Positions 25,610-34,938 of a stretch of 35,156 nucleotides of DNA are shown in pieces (within the stretch, counting starts at the first letter, position 1; every line of letters starts with the position of its first letter). The DNA is from Campylobacteraceae bacterium (lineage in GTDB: Bacteria; Campylobacterota; Campylobacteria; Campylobacterales; Sulfurovaceae). The notes under the pieces are model-generated. The model had not been told where the DNA came from, made no database searches, and saw nothing but the letters and a program-made list of their open reading frames with translations. The stretch spans positions 7,089-42,244 of the forward strand of contig JALTGP010000313.1 in assembly GCA_027076905.1 (NCBI GenBank), written 5' to 3'. A program made the position numbers and the translations under genes.

Positions 25610-26353
25610 TTATCTCTTTTTATTTTGATAATGGTGTCGTTTTCTAAAAAAATATAAAGAGTAACAGATATCTATTAAGGATTTTTTTCGATATTTATAC
25701 TCTTGATGAATCTGATTTATATCGCCAATAAACTTATCTGAATTTTTTTCAATAAACTTTTCAAACTCTTTAAACTTTAACTCACTCATAGTATTAGGAT
25801 GCATACATATGGTCCAAATCCCACTTCTTTTCTCTTTAAATCTCCATATCTGTTGTGGTATCCAAAAAAAACCTTTTGCACTATAGGGGTAAAATGAAAC
25901 TCCATCAGATACTATATTTACAGAAGTTTCCTCTTTTAAAACCTTTAATGTATTATCATCAAAACTATGTGCAGGTGCTACCCAAATATTAAATTTTATA
26001 TTCTCTTTTTTAAATATTGCACACCCCTTTTGAATTTTATCTCTTTGAATCTCTATATCAACACCAGCAAATTCACTTTGAGTATTCATAGGGACAATAC
26101 CTCTACTTTTTGATGTATAAATATGTGTATAACCATGAAGAGCAATAGAGTATCCACTCTCTTGCCAAGCTTTAACTTTATCCCAAAAACAGCTATCATA
26201 CTCATCTATTATCATCTTCTTATCTCTATTATTAGGAATAACAGCAACAATAGGTTTTATACTGTATCTATCTAATACCCTAAATACACGATTCCAATTG
26301 CTTCTATTCATAGTAGGACAAGCATCATCCAGACGAATTATATACCTAACCAT
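25610..26353 (-). CDS. DUF2334-type polysaccharide deacetylase-like protein
   Basis: This is a 247-residue NodB-fold protein. It starts MVRYIIRLDDACPTM, with the Asp-Asp metal/catalytic pair. HGYTHIYTS supplies the two metal-binding histidines, and WVAPAHSFDDNTLKVL the later conserved segment. I chose the ATG at 26353, placed after AAAAAGGG; a TTG two codons further upstream would overlap the GT4 stop and is unnecessary. DUF2334 proteins belong to the glycoside hydrolase/deacetylase superfamily. The sequence has no signal peptide. It differs clearly from the XrtA-type deacetylase at 10614-11462, so the locus has two unrelated deacetylases. Confidence 0.82.
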   Translation of the reverse strand: MVRYIIRLDDACPTMNRSNWNRVFRVLDRYSIKPIVAVIPNNRDKKMIIDEYDSCFWDKVKAWQESGYSIALHGYTHIYTSKSRGIVPMNTQSEFAGVDIEIQRDKIQKGCAIFKKENIKFNIWVAPAHSFDDNTLKVLKEETSVNIVSDGVSFYPYSAKGFFWIPQQIWRFKEKRSGIWTICMHPNTMSELKFKEFEKFIEKNSDKFIGDINQIHQEYKYRKKSLIDICYSLYFFRKRHHYQNKKR

Positions 26354-26355
26354 TA

Positions 26356-27456
26356 TCAAACCCTTTTTAAATTATTTAAATCAATCAATAGAGAGTTTAT
26401 CTCTAAAGATTTACCTTTTTTTCTATCTTCAATACTCTTCATATCTATCTCTTTATAGTTTAATATAGCCTCTGAAAGTGATATATAATCATCAACATCA
26501 ACTAAAAAACCACTCTTGCCATCATCAATTAACTCATTCATAAAAGGGATACATCTGGTTGCGACAATAGGCTTTTTGAGATATAAATTTTCTAGTACAG
26601 CATTTGGTAAACCCTCTCTTCTTGAGGACAATACAAAAAGATTACTATAATAGAAAAATCTATATGGATTGTCTTGGAAATCCCAAAATTTAACTCTATT
26701 CTCAATAGATAGTTCTCTGATTATTTTTTCTAAATTTTTCTTCTCCCCCGCATCTCTACCTATGATATGAAGAAAAAAACTACTACTCCTCTTCTTCTTT
26801 AGAACTAGATTAAAAGCATTTATCAGAGTATCAAATCCTTTAACTGTAGATAATCGACCTGCTGCAACAATATTTATCATCGTATTATCAAAAGGATTTG
26901 AACTATTTGATATCTTTTTATCTATCAATTCAGTATCTAAAGGATTTAAAAAGCTCTCTATCTTGTCTATATTAATATTATGATATTCAGAGATTTCATC
27001 TCTCATTTGTGGCGTTTGGGCTAAGATTTTATCAGCACCCTGATAAGCTTTCTCTAGTAGTAGTCGCATTATCAAACTCAACTCCCCCCTCTCTATCAAA
27101 ATTTTAGGGGAAGTTGGACTTCTAAAAAGAGTTTTTGGTCTTTCTCTTATAAATACTAAAGCTAAATCTATAGCTATATGTGTACGAAAAAGGGTAGAGT
27201 AGATAATGTCAGGTTGAATTTTTTTTATCTCTTTTCTTAATTTCAAAATAGAATAGAGTGTCTTTTTAGAATTCAAGTCAATTATCTTTACATAATTGGG
27301 AATGAATTCCAAAAAAGAGCCTCTTTTTTCAACCAAAATCAGATATATATCAAATATATCTCTATCTAGTTTTCTAATAAAATTAACTGTAACTTTTTCA
27401 GCACCACCTGCTTCCAGAGTTGATATATAATAGATAATTTTTATTTTTAAACCCAT
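26356..27456 (-). CDS. GT4 glycosyltransferase
   Basis: This is a 366-residue GT-B glycosyltransferase. The N-terminus IIYYISTLEAGGAEKVTVNF has the AGGAE motif common to this group. The C-terminal half carries VAAGRLSTVKGFDTLI, HIIGRDAGEKKNLE, VKFWDFQDNPYRFF and the EX7E-type motif EGLPNAVLE followed by NLYLKKPIVATRC. Its stop overlaps the region just before the DUF2334 deacetylase start, suggesting translational coupling. It is cytoplasmic, with the donor unknown. It is distinct from the neighbouring GT4 genes, so each may add a different sugar. Confidence 0.9.
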   Translation of the reverse strand: MGLKIKIIYYISTLEAGGAEKVTVNFIRKLDRDIFDIYLILVEKRGSFLEFIPNYVKIIDLNSKKTLYSILKLRKEIKKIQPDIIYSTLFRTHIAIDLALVFIRERPKTLFRSPTSPKILIERGELSLIMRLLLEKAYQGADKILAQTPQMRDEISEYHNINIDKIESFLNPLDTELIDKKISNSSNPFDNTMINIVAAGRLSTVKGFDTLINAFNLVLKKKRSSSFFLHIIGRDAGEKKNLEKIIRELSIENRVKFWDFQDNPYRFFYYSNLFVLSSRREGLPNAVLENLYLKKPIVATRCIPFMNELIDDGKSGFLVDVDDYISLSEAILNYKEIDMKSIEDRKKGKSLEINSLLIDLNNLKRV

Positions 27457-27466
27457 AATAGACTTT

Positions 27467-28825
27467 TCATATTTTCAAAAAATTTATAACAAGAACTAAT
27501 GTTATATAAAATAGACTCATGCCAACCCATATTTTTGTCCTTTCAGTTATACTCATCTCTAAATAGCTAAACACCATAAATAGATAGAGTATAGGATATA
27601 CGGGCATCTGTCTTCTCGTACTAGTAATTATAGTAGCAATGAGTATTAAATATAACATTGAGATAAAAAACATTAAATTTAATTTAAAATCTATCTTGCT
27701 TAAAATTTTCTTTTTAAACAATCCGTAAAGTAAAAAGCCCCAACCTAGAAACCATGCTATTCCAGCAATTAAATATGATATTTGAAACAGACCTTTATTG
27801 TCTCCTGTAAATATCCATGAAGGAGGAAATGGTTGCATTTGACCATAACTAAATTGGGCTATAATATTAATAGGTATTGGTAATTTGGCAATTTTTGCAC
27901 CCATACCAGATGCTTGTGTTTCTGAGGGTTTATTACCTGAACTATTTGCTGTCATATCATACACTTCCATCAAGTTAGAATTAAGTACTCCAATTACTAT
28001 AATCCCTATTAAAATTAGATATATTAATAGTTCAATATATCTGTTGGAGACCATACTTCTAACAAAGAGAAAAAAATAAATAACACTAAAACCCATCATA
28101 AATAATCCTGTTTGAGGTCGCAAATAGTATGAAGTAAAAAATGCAAAAATTAATATAATAAAATTTACAATAGATAATTTTTGTAAAATTATATACATAG
28201 TAATTATAAACATCAATGCAATATGAGTATCCCTTAATAAGGTACTAGAAAGATATGGGACAAATGAAAAGAAACCATAAATAGTAGCTACCCAGATAGA
28301 TAGATTTTCAGAAAAATAGAGTCTACTGATACCATACAAGTACATTGGTATAAGGGCAGAAATAAAAACAACAGAGATTTTTAAAATCAAAACACTGTTC
28401 TCTTCAAAAAGATTTGCTAAAGTAGAAACAAGACCAAAAAAGTAAACACCAGCTGTCCCCTCTATGTATATTTTATCCAGTTCAAAAAAGGTATAACCCA
28501 ATTTAAATTTCAAAGCAACAGTATCTGATACCTCACTAAAAAAAAGCTCATCAGACTTAATAAATGGAGAGCCATATACCTCAATTATTCCATAATAAAT
28601 AATAACTGAATGAATCAAATAAATTAAAAAAAATAGTAAAAAGATATATATTAAATTTCGAATATGTTCAGATTCATTAGAGATAAAAGAGCATAGTACA
28701 CCAAAAATAAGATATAAGATGGATACAACCAATATAGCGATATTATCTTCTATATATGTCAGAATAGATAAAATAACCAATATTGAAAATAAAAAAATCA
28801 ATATCCATATACTGTTTTTTTCCAT
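27467..28825 (-). CDS. Polytopic membrane protein, candidate Wzy-type polymerase
   Basis: This 452-residue protein has about 12 hydrophobic helices and a short polar loop near residues 290-310 (TANSSGNKPSETQASG). The LRDTHIALMF and YLRPQTGLFMMGF segments, with arginines in membrane-proximal positions, recall oligosaccharide-repeat polymerases. Its place between glycosyltransferases, with a Wzx-like flippase in the same locus, supports the Wzy role. The alternative is a GT-C glycosyltransferase of the ArnT/PMT type; no firm motif separates them. A GGAGAG site precedes the ATG. An 88-bp AT-rich gap separates it from the next GT4 gene. Confidence 0.55.
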   Translation of the reverse strand: MEKNSIWILIFLFSILVILSILTYIEDNIAILVVSILYLIFGVLCSFISNESEHIRNLIYIFLLFFLIYLIHSVIIYYGIIEVYGSPFIKSDELFFSEVSDTVALKFKLGYTFFELDKIYIEGTAGVYFFGLVSTLANLFEENSVLILKISVVFISALIPMYLYGISRLYFSENLSIWVATIYGFFSFVPYLSSTLLRDTHIALMFIITMYIILQKLSIVNFIILIFAFFTSYYLRPQTGLFMMGFSVIYFFLFVRSMVSNRYIELLIYLILIGIIVIGVLNSNLMEVYDMTANSSGNKPSETQASGMGAKIAKLPIPINIIAQFSYGQMQPFPPSWIFTGDNKGLFQISYLIAGIAWFLGWGFLLYGLFKKKILSKIDFKLNLMFFISMLYLILIATIITSTRRQMPVYPILYLFMVFSYLEMSITERTKIWVGMSLFYITLVLVINFLKI

Positions 28826-28913
28826 AAGATTAGAATCTCTCCTCTCCTAATTCTAACACATTATTTATTTTTATTAAATTAAAAAAAATTTTTTTAAATA
28901 CTTATTAGCTATT

Positions 28914-29999
28914 TTACACAAAAATTGTCTCTTTTTCCCACTTATTTATAACTTTATCTATATGGTATCTACCCATACTGTCTATTTTAGCTCTATCTCC
29001 CAATTGTTTTCTTAATGATTTGGACTCTATTAATTTCTCTATAGAGTATTGAAGTGCTTTAACATTACCTACCTCAACCAATATTCCATTATTATTATCC
29101 TCTATAATCTCATTAGTACCAGTGGAGCAATTAAAACTTACACAAGGCAGTCCCACACTCATGGCTTCAATTAAAACATTGGGAAAACCCTCTATTCTTG
29201 AACTTAATACAAAAATATCTGCATCAACAATACTATTTCTAGGGTTATCTATTACCCCTGGTAGGAAAACTCTATTTTGAAGATTATAATTTTTTATCAA
29301 TTTTTCTAAAATTTTTCTATCCTTTCCCTCCCCTAAAATTACTAAATTCCAATCTAAATATTTTTTACTTATCTCTACAAATGCTTCTATTAATAAATCA
29401 AAACCTTTAATGGCAACCTTTAAACTTCCTACTGCAACTATTGTTGGATTGTTAAATTTAATATTTTTATTACTATTGAAAGTAGGTTTGCTAATTGGAT
29501 TTGGAATTGATATAACTTTTAAATTTGATATTCCACTATAAAAGCTCTTAACTTCATCTGTTTGAACGACAAGAGCATCAGCAAATGGATATATTATCTT
29601 TTTAATAAAAAAACCAATATTATCAGCATAAGGGTCTGTTCTATCTGAAATAATTTTCTTTAATTTTATACCCAAAAGAGCTATAAGTACAATAACATTT
29701 GAAGCACTAATAAAACTAATTACTACATCTGGTTTACTTTTTTTTACAAAAGTTCTAATTTTATAGGATAGTATGCATAAATTAAAACCCGTAGTTAATT
29801 TAGAGGTAGGAGGCTTTAATGATATGTCAATTCGATTAATAGCTTTATTTAAAACATAAAAATCTTTTTTTTCTTTAGTTGCACCTATGGTAAGAATCGT
29901 TATATCCCATCCTTTTTTTGCCCAATAGTTAGATATTTCACTAATAACTCTCTCCGCACCACCTGATGACATTGAACCAATTACAAAAATTACTTTCAC
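28914..29999 (-). CDS. GT4 glycosyltransferase
   Basis: This is a 361-residue GT-B glycosyltransferase. The N-terminus VIFVIGSMSSGGAERVISE has the GGAE motif. The C-terminal half has IVAVGSLKVAIKGFDLLIEAF, LVILGEGKDRKILEKL, the sequence RVFLPGVIDNP and the EX7E-type motif EGFPNVLIE in SRIEGFPNVLIEAMSVGLPCVSF. It shares its general pattern with the 26356-27456 enzyme but is clearly different in sequence. Its start overlaps the asnB stop by four bases, so the two are translationally coupled. The donor is unknown. Confidence 0.9.
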   Translation of the reverse strand: MKVIFVIGSMSSGGAERVISEISNYWAKKGWDITILTIGATKEKKDFYVLNKAINRIDISLKPPTSKLTTGFNLCILSYKIRTFVKKSKPDVVISFISASNVIVLIALLGIKLKKIISDRTDPYADNIGFFIKKIIYPFADALVVQTDEVKSFYSGISNLKVISIPNPISKPTFNSNKNIKFNNPTIVAVGSLKVAIKGFDLLIEAFVEISKKYLDWNLVILGEGKDRKILEKLIKNYNLQNRVFLPGVIDNPRNSIVDADIFVLSSRIEGFPNVLIEAMSVGLPCVSFNCSTGTNEIIEDNNNGILVEVGNVKALQYSIEKLIESKSLRKQLGDRAKIDSMGRYHIDKVINKWEKETIFV

Positions 30000-31855
30000 G
30001 CTATATACTCCTCATACCACATCTGAAATACAATAATATTCCAAATCAGATTATTAAATAACTCCTCTCCATTTTTAAAATTTTTTAATATTGCCGTTAA
30101 CTCTTCATATTCAAAAATATTTTGTTCTTGAATATAAGCTCTATTCAAATATTTATCAAGTAAGTAATTAATATCTGAACGAATCCACTCTTGTATTGGA
30201 ACTCCAAAGCCTTGTTTTGGTCTGTCCATCATTTTTTTAGGAAGATATTTATGCGTTAACATTTTTAACAGATATTTTTTATCACCATTTTTATATTTAA
30301 GAGAGTGTGGAATACTCATGGCATACTCGATAACATGATAGTCTAAGATTGGTGTTCTCGATTCCAAAGAGTATGCCATCGAAGCCCTATCTACTTTAAC
30401 TAAAATATCTTCAGGAAGATAGTTAACCATATCTTGTAGCATATACTGCTCTTGTATATTGGTAGAGTATTTTAAAATATCAAAGTATCTTTTTTCAATG
30501 GAGTAAGTGTTATCTTTTATTAAATTTTTTATATAAAAACTTGCCGAAAGATATTTAAAATTTATAATGTTCTTATTAGTATTTAAATAACCAAATTTCA
30601 TTAGTTTTGGATTAATTTTTGAAATGATTTTGTCCATATTTAATAGTTTCTCAAAAGCCCTATAGCCTCTACTGAAATTTTTATATTTTTGATAGTTTAA
30701 TGCTGTATCATATCTATTATACCCACAAAATAGCTCGTCACCACCATCTCCTGAGAGGGTAACAGTGACACGTTCTTTTGCTAATTTACTTACAAGCATG
30801 GTCGGGATTTGAGAAGAGTCTGCAAATGGCTCATTATAATATTTGGGAATATCGCATATTAGCCCCATTGCATCTTTTATAGGAAGATAGAGTTCATGAT
30901 GATTTGTTCCTAAATAATTTGCTACCTCTTTAGCATAATTGGCTTCATTAAAACTCTTCTCATTAAATCCAATAGTGAAAGTATTGATTGGTTTAGTAGA
31001 CAACTTTTGCATAATAGCCGAAACTAAAGAGGAGTCATATCCTCCACTTAAAAATGCACCCACAGGAACATCTGAAATCATTCTATAATTAACAGAAGAG
31101 GTTAATATGCTATCTAATTCTTGAAGTACCTCCTCTTCACTATCTTCAACCAAAGTTCTATTACAAAAGCTCTCTTCTATTGACCAATAACTATTAATAT
31201 TAATAGTTTTACTCTTTAAATTAAATTCAAGATATCGACCAGCTTCTAACTTATAGGTCTCCTTAAAAATACTATAAGGAGCGGTAATATAACCATGAAA
31301 CAGAAATAGATTCAGAGCATCCTTATCTATATCTTTTTTAAAATCTGGATACAACATAAGTGATTTTAACTCTGAGGCAAAAATAAAATAGCCATTGTTC
31401 AAACTATAATAGAGAGGTTTTTTACCTATTCTATCTCTTATTAAAATTATTTTTTGATTTTCTTTATCATAGATAGAGATAGCGAACATACCATTAAATC
31501 TATCAACAGCTTTTATACCCCATTTCTCATACGCTTTTAATATAACCTCTGTATCACTATCTGATTCAAACCTATAGTTATACTTTTCTAACTCCTCTCT
31601 AATCTCTTTAAAATTATAAACTTCTCCATTATAAACTATCTCATACTCTTTATAACTCATAGGCTGATGACCATGTTTTGATAAATCTAAAATAGACAAT
31701 CTTCTATGACCTAAACCTAGATTATAAAACTCATTGGTATAAAAACTATATCCACTATCATCTGGTCCTCTATGATGAAGAATATCGGTCATAGTGATGA
31801 GAGTTTTTTTCTCTGATTTTTTACTGAAATCACAAAATCCTGTTATTCCACACAT
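29996..31855 (-). CDS. asnB: Glutamine-dependent asparagine synthase-like amidotransferase
   Basis: This 619-residue protein has an N-terminal Ntn glutaminase domain with nucleophile Cys2 (MCGITGF), LHHRGPDDSG and YNGEVYNF. A C-terminal synthase domain has the PP-loop SGGYDSS (270-276) and SGDGGDELFCGY. It is the full length of the AsnB family. In surface-polysaccharide loci such enzymes often amidate uronic acids, or another carboxylate, rather than make free asparagine; this is inference from context. A GGAG site precedes the ATG. It overlaps the downstream GT4 gene by four bases and follows the flippase gene by 15 bases. Confidence 0.9.
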   Translation of the reverse strand: MCGITGFCDFSKKSEKKTLITMTDILHHRGPDDSGYSFYTNEFYNLGLGHRRLSILDLSKHGHQPMSYKEYEIVYNGEVYNFKEIREELEKYNYRFESDSDTEVILKAYEKWGIKAVDRFNGMFAISIYDKENQKIILIRDRIGKKPLYYSLNNGYFIFASELKSLMLYPDFKKDIDKDALNLFLFHGYITAPYSIFKETYKLEAGRYLEFNLKSKTININSYWSIEESFCNRTLVEDSEEEVLQELDSILTSSVNYRMISDVPVGAFLSGGYDSSLVSAIMQKLSTKPINTFTIGFNEKSFNEANYAKEVANYLGTNHHELYLPIKDAMGLICDIPKYYNEPFADSSQIPTMLVSKLAKERVTVTLSGDGGDELFCGYNRYDTALNYQKYKNFSRGYRAFEKLLNMDKIISKINPKLMKFGYLNTNKNIINFKYLSASFYIKNLIKDNTYSIEKRYFDILKYSTNIQEQYMLQDMVNYLPEDILVKVDRASMAYSLESRTPILDYHVIEYAMSIPHSLKYKNGDKKYLLKMLTHKYLPKKMMDRPKQGFGVPIQEWIRSDINYLLDKYLNRAYIQEQNIFEYEELTAILKNFKNGEELFNNLIWNIIVFQMWYEEYIA

Positions 31856-31870
31856 AATTTATTCTCCATT

Positions 31871-33370
31871 TTATAATTCCTTATATCTTATAAGTTTTTT
31901 AATTTTTACCCTTACTTTTGAGAGTGTCAATGCATTTAAAAATAACAAACATATTCCCAAACCTATTAAACTACTAAAAATTTCAAATCGATTATATAAA
32001 CTAAAATCAATATCTATATACTTTAAACAGAATAGATAAGCTATTGTAAGTAGCAATGAGGGGAGTATATCTTTTATCAACCAATCGGCATGAATACCTT
32101 TTGCAAATTTAGCATGAACAAATGGAGGCCAAATTAGAAAACAGATTAACTGTATACCAAACCATGCAATTCCTGCCCCCAATGCTCCATAATTAGTAAC
32201 AGCATAAAATACTATAGGTAGTGTAAATAGAGGAAAATAGGTGTTGAACCTAATATGATATTTTAAATTTCCATGAGCAAATTGTAAGTAGTATTGAAAT
32301 GCTGAAAGAGCTAAAATAGCATTACCAAGTGTATACCAAAATAAAATTGGGGCTGCCCATGTTGCAGCTTCTATATTTCCAGTCCATGCATACAACAACT
32401 CATAAGTATAAAAAGAGACAATCCCTACAATTGAAAATATTATAATAGCAATAAACTGTGTTCCATTTCTATATAAAAGTAACATATCTTTCTCTTTACC
32501 ATTAGATAATAGAGATGTCATTCTTGGAAGAATAGCTTGACTTAAAGGAGATGAAAACTGCATAATTACACCTGAAACAAGTACCACTAAAGTAAAATAT
32601 CCATATTGTTCAAGTGGTATATAGTGAGATAATAATAGTTTATCTAACTGTGTAAAAACAATCCATACACCAGATGTATATGCTAAACCTAAGGCAAAAG
32701 GTGCTATTTTTTTTATAGAGTCTACAGAGGGTAATAAAAAACTACCTTTAGGTAAATTTTTATATACTTTATTTTTTAAAACCATAAATTCAATCATCGC
32801 CACCATAGATTGATAGATAAAATAATAAAATATATCATTCGTAATATAGATAACTAATATCAATCCACCAATAAACCTAAATGTTGCGATAGTTACCTTA
32901 TATATATTAAGCCAAACTTGCTGTTCAAATCCTAAAATCACACCATTATATAAACTTACATACCATCTTAGGACCAAAACAAAACCCATAAGTTGAATAA
33001 CGTGTTCTACTACCTCATGAGATAATTCTTTAGTTTGAAGCCAATTCGTAGATATCCAACCACTCGATACAAATATCGTAAAAAATATAAAAATTGATAG
33101 CACTAATATCATACTTTCAACACTTCTCAATGATAATTTTATATCTATTAATCCATTGATTTTATCTTTAAGCCTTGCTGTTTCTCTTGACAATACTTGA
33201 CTAAAACCCATATCTAATAACATCATCCAAGAGATTAGCATCGTAAAAAAACCAACCATCCCATATGATTCAGCACCTAAGTACTTAAGATAAATAGGTA
33301 GTACGACTATGCCTATAATGATGGTATAAAATCTACCAAGATAATTTGCTATAATATTTTTTTTAAGCAT
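31871..33370 (-). CDS. Wzx-type polysaccharide flippase
   Basis: This 499-residue protein has about 14 hydrophobic helices and no soluble domain. The start MLKKNIIANYLGRFYTIIIGIVVLPIYLKYLG, with GMVGFFTMLISWMMLLDMGF, matches the polysaccharide-biosynthesis (Wzx/RfbX, MOP superfamily) flippases, which move lipid-linked oligosaccharide units across the inner membrane. Conserved charged residues early in the protein (Arg after LS in LSRETARL) fit the family. Its presence implies a Wzy-dependent pathway. It overlaps the downstream end of the GT2 gene by eight bases. Confidence 0.9.
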   Translation of the reverse strand: MLKKNIIANYLGRFYTIIIGIVVLPIYLKYLGAESYGMVGFFTMLISWMMLLDMGFSQVLSRETARLKDKINGLIDIKLSLRSVESMILVLSIFIFFTIFVSSGWISTNWLQTKELSHEVVEHVIQLMGFVLVLRWYVSLYNGVILGFEQQVWLNIYKVTIATFRFIGGLILVIYITNDIFYYFIYQSMVAMIEFMVLKNKVYKNLPKGSFLLPSVDSIKKIAPFALGLAYTSGVWIVFTQLDKLLLSHYIPLEQYGYFTLVVLVSGVIMQFSSPLSQAILPRMTSLLSNGKEKDMLLLYRNGTQFIAIIIFSIVGIVSFYTYELLYAWTGNIEAATWAAPILFWYTLGNAILALSAFQYYLQFAHGNLKYHIRFNTYFPLFTLPIVFYAVTNYGALGAGIAWFGIQLICFLIWPPFVHAKFAKGIHADWLIKDILPSLLLTIAYLFCLKYIDIDFSLYNRFEIFSSLIGLGICLLFLNALTLSKVRVKIKKLIRYKEL

Positions 33371-34397
33371 AATTTTTTTTACTCAATAATTTAAACTTAA
33401 TAGATGCAAATAAATTATGTATATTCTTATTTTTATAAACTAGATACCATACCAACTTCTGCTTAAAAGAGAAATTATTTTTATAAATCTTAAAAACTTT
33501 CTCTCTTTGTAAAATATCTGTTGCTCTTCTTTTTATAAATGAAAAAGTATTTTTAGAAATCACTTTATCAATTTCTAATTGAAATTTCTTCTTTAAATCT
33601 TCATTAAAAAGATTTAACGCTTTATTATTAGATAATAATATATTTTTTTGTTCTATTGAATTTTTTCTATAACTGTCACACCAACTATTATCAACACCTA
33701 CTCGATAAATCGACATAATATTATCTATATATAAAGCTCCCCCATGAAGAGAAGAGTACATTTGTAAAAAATAATCACCAAATATATCTGTAGTGTGTAG
33801 CCATTTAGGTAGATTTTTAACTGCTTCTTTTTTTAAAATAAGTGAAGATGTTGGAGAAAAACCACCTCTTCCAAGAATTACTTCAGAAGAGGTAAATATT
33901 TTATCTTTAGTGGAATATCTATTCAATATTTTTTTCAATTTTATATTTATATTTTCTTTTTCATAAACGGGATGAAAACTCATATGACAATGAGAATTTT
34001 CTTTCATTTTATTTATTTGAATCTCTAATTTATTTTCATTTATCCAATAGTCATCACCATCACAAATAGCAAGATACTCTCCTCTTAAATTAGGAATAAC
34101 AAAAGTAATCAATGGATTTATATTTTTGGTAAATTGATTCTCTTTTTGGTAAATAGGTTTTATAATATGAGGGTATTTTTTCACATATGCTTTAATAATA
34201 CTGACTGTTTTATCTGTTGATACATCATCATTTATGATTATTTCAAAGGGGAAAGTTGTCTTTTGCATTAAAAAACTATCAAGTGCTTCAGCTATATACT
34301 TTTCATGATTAAAAGCCAAACAACAAATACTAACCAATGGCTTATCTCTACTCTTACTCCACGTTTCCATTATATCTTTTTCATCAATTAATAACAT
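33363..34397 (-). CDS. GT2 glycosyltransferase
   Basis: This 344-residue GT-A enzyme has the N-terminal nucleotide-binding half PLVSICCLAFNHEKYIAEALDSFL, then FEIIINDDVSTDKT and the metal-binding LAICDGDDYWI. The C-terminal half is helical and basic, suggesting membrane association. It starts at ATG 34397, with GGAAG upstream. The enzyme probably adds one sugar to the repeat unit using a metal-dependent inverting mechanism. It is the only GT2-type gene in the window; the donor is unknown. Confidence 0.9.
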   Translation of the reverse strand: MLLIDEKDIMETWSKSRDKPLVSICCLAFNHEKYIAEALDSFLMQKTTFPFEIIINDDVSTDKTVSIIKAYVKKYPHIIKPIYQKENQFTKNINPLITFVIPNLRGEYLAICDGDDYWINENKLEIQINKMKENSHCHMSFHPVYEKENINIKLKKILNRYSTKDKIFTSSEVILGRGGFSPTSSLILKKEAVKNLPKWLHTTDIFGDYFLQMYSSLHGGALYIDNIMSIYRVGVDNSWCDSYRKNSIEQKNILLSNNKALNLFNEDLKKKFQLEIDKVISKNTFSFIKRRATDILQREKVFKIYKNNFSFKQKLVWYLVYKNKNIHNLFASIKFKLLSKKNYA

Positions 34398-34473
34398 TTT
34401 TATCTTCCTTTTTATTTTTTATAAAACATCTGTTTCTTTAGCTCTTCTATATTTAGACATAAGCATAATTTTA

Positions 34474-34923
34474 TTAACCATATATTTTTATAAATTTACT
34501 TAAGCGTTTAATCAAACATCTTGTAATTTTATCTTTTGGTAAAATAGATATTCTATAAGCTTTTTTTGCCTTCTCTCCTGCGTAGTATTCATATTTAGGT
34601 TTTAAAGAGCTAATAGCCTCTATAACATCTTTTACAACTACTATCGTTGGTATAGGTTTTATAATTTCAATAACTTCTCTTTCTATTGCTTTAAAAAAGT
34701 ACTTATAAACTTCATACAGTTCAGAAGAAATTCGTTTTTTTAATGCATTCCTATATACAGTATTTTTATCCCAAATATCACTCTTTGTGGCAGTTGGAGC
34801 AATATAAACCACAAATATACCAAATGGAATCAATTCAAAACGTAAAGAGTCAGAAATTGCACGAACTGCAAATTTTGATGCACTTGAAGCTCCAGTAATT
34901 AATATAGATTTTTTATTGTTCAT
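34474..34923 (-). pseudogene. Short-chain dehydrogenase with the catalytic middle deleted
   Basis: The intact frame gives 149 residues. It begins like an SDR (KKSILITGASS) but jumps directly to SASKFAVRAISDSLRFEL, which is the helix that follows the catalytic Tyr in family members. The glycine-rich cofactor loop after GASS, the NNAG region, the catalytic Ser and the catalytic Tyr are all missing: about 140 residues compared with a normal SDR of about 250-280. The remaining C-terminus (FGIFVVYIAPTATKSDIW) is normal. The frame is kept and AAGGA precedes the ATG, so a product may still be made. It would not be an active dehydrogenase. The deletion junction (GCTTCAAGTGCATCA) suggests recombination between the two similar motifs. 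Confidence 0.75.
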
Positions 34924-34938
34924 TAGAAATATCCTTGT

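Noticed and set aside
26354-26359. TTG start of the DUF2334 deacetylase
   Set aside because: The ATG at 26353 has a better-placed site, and the two extra residues add nothing.
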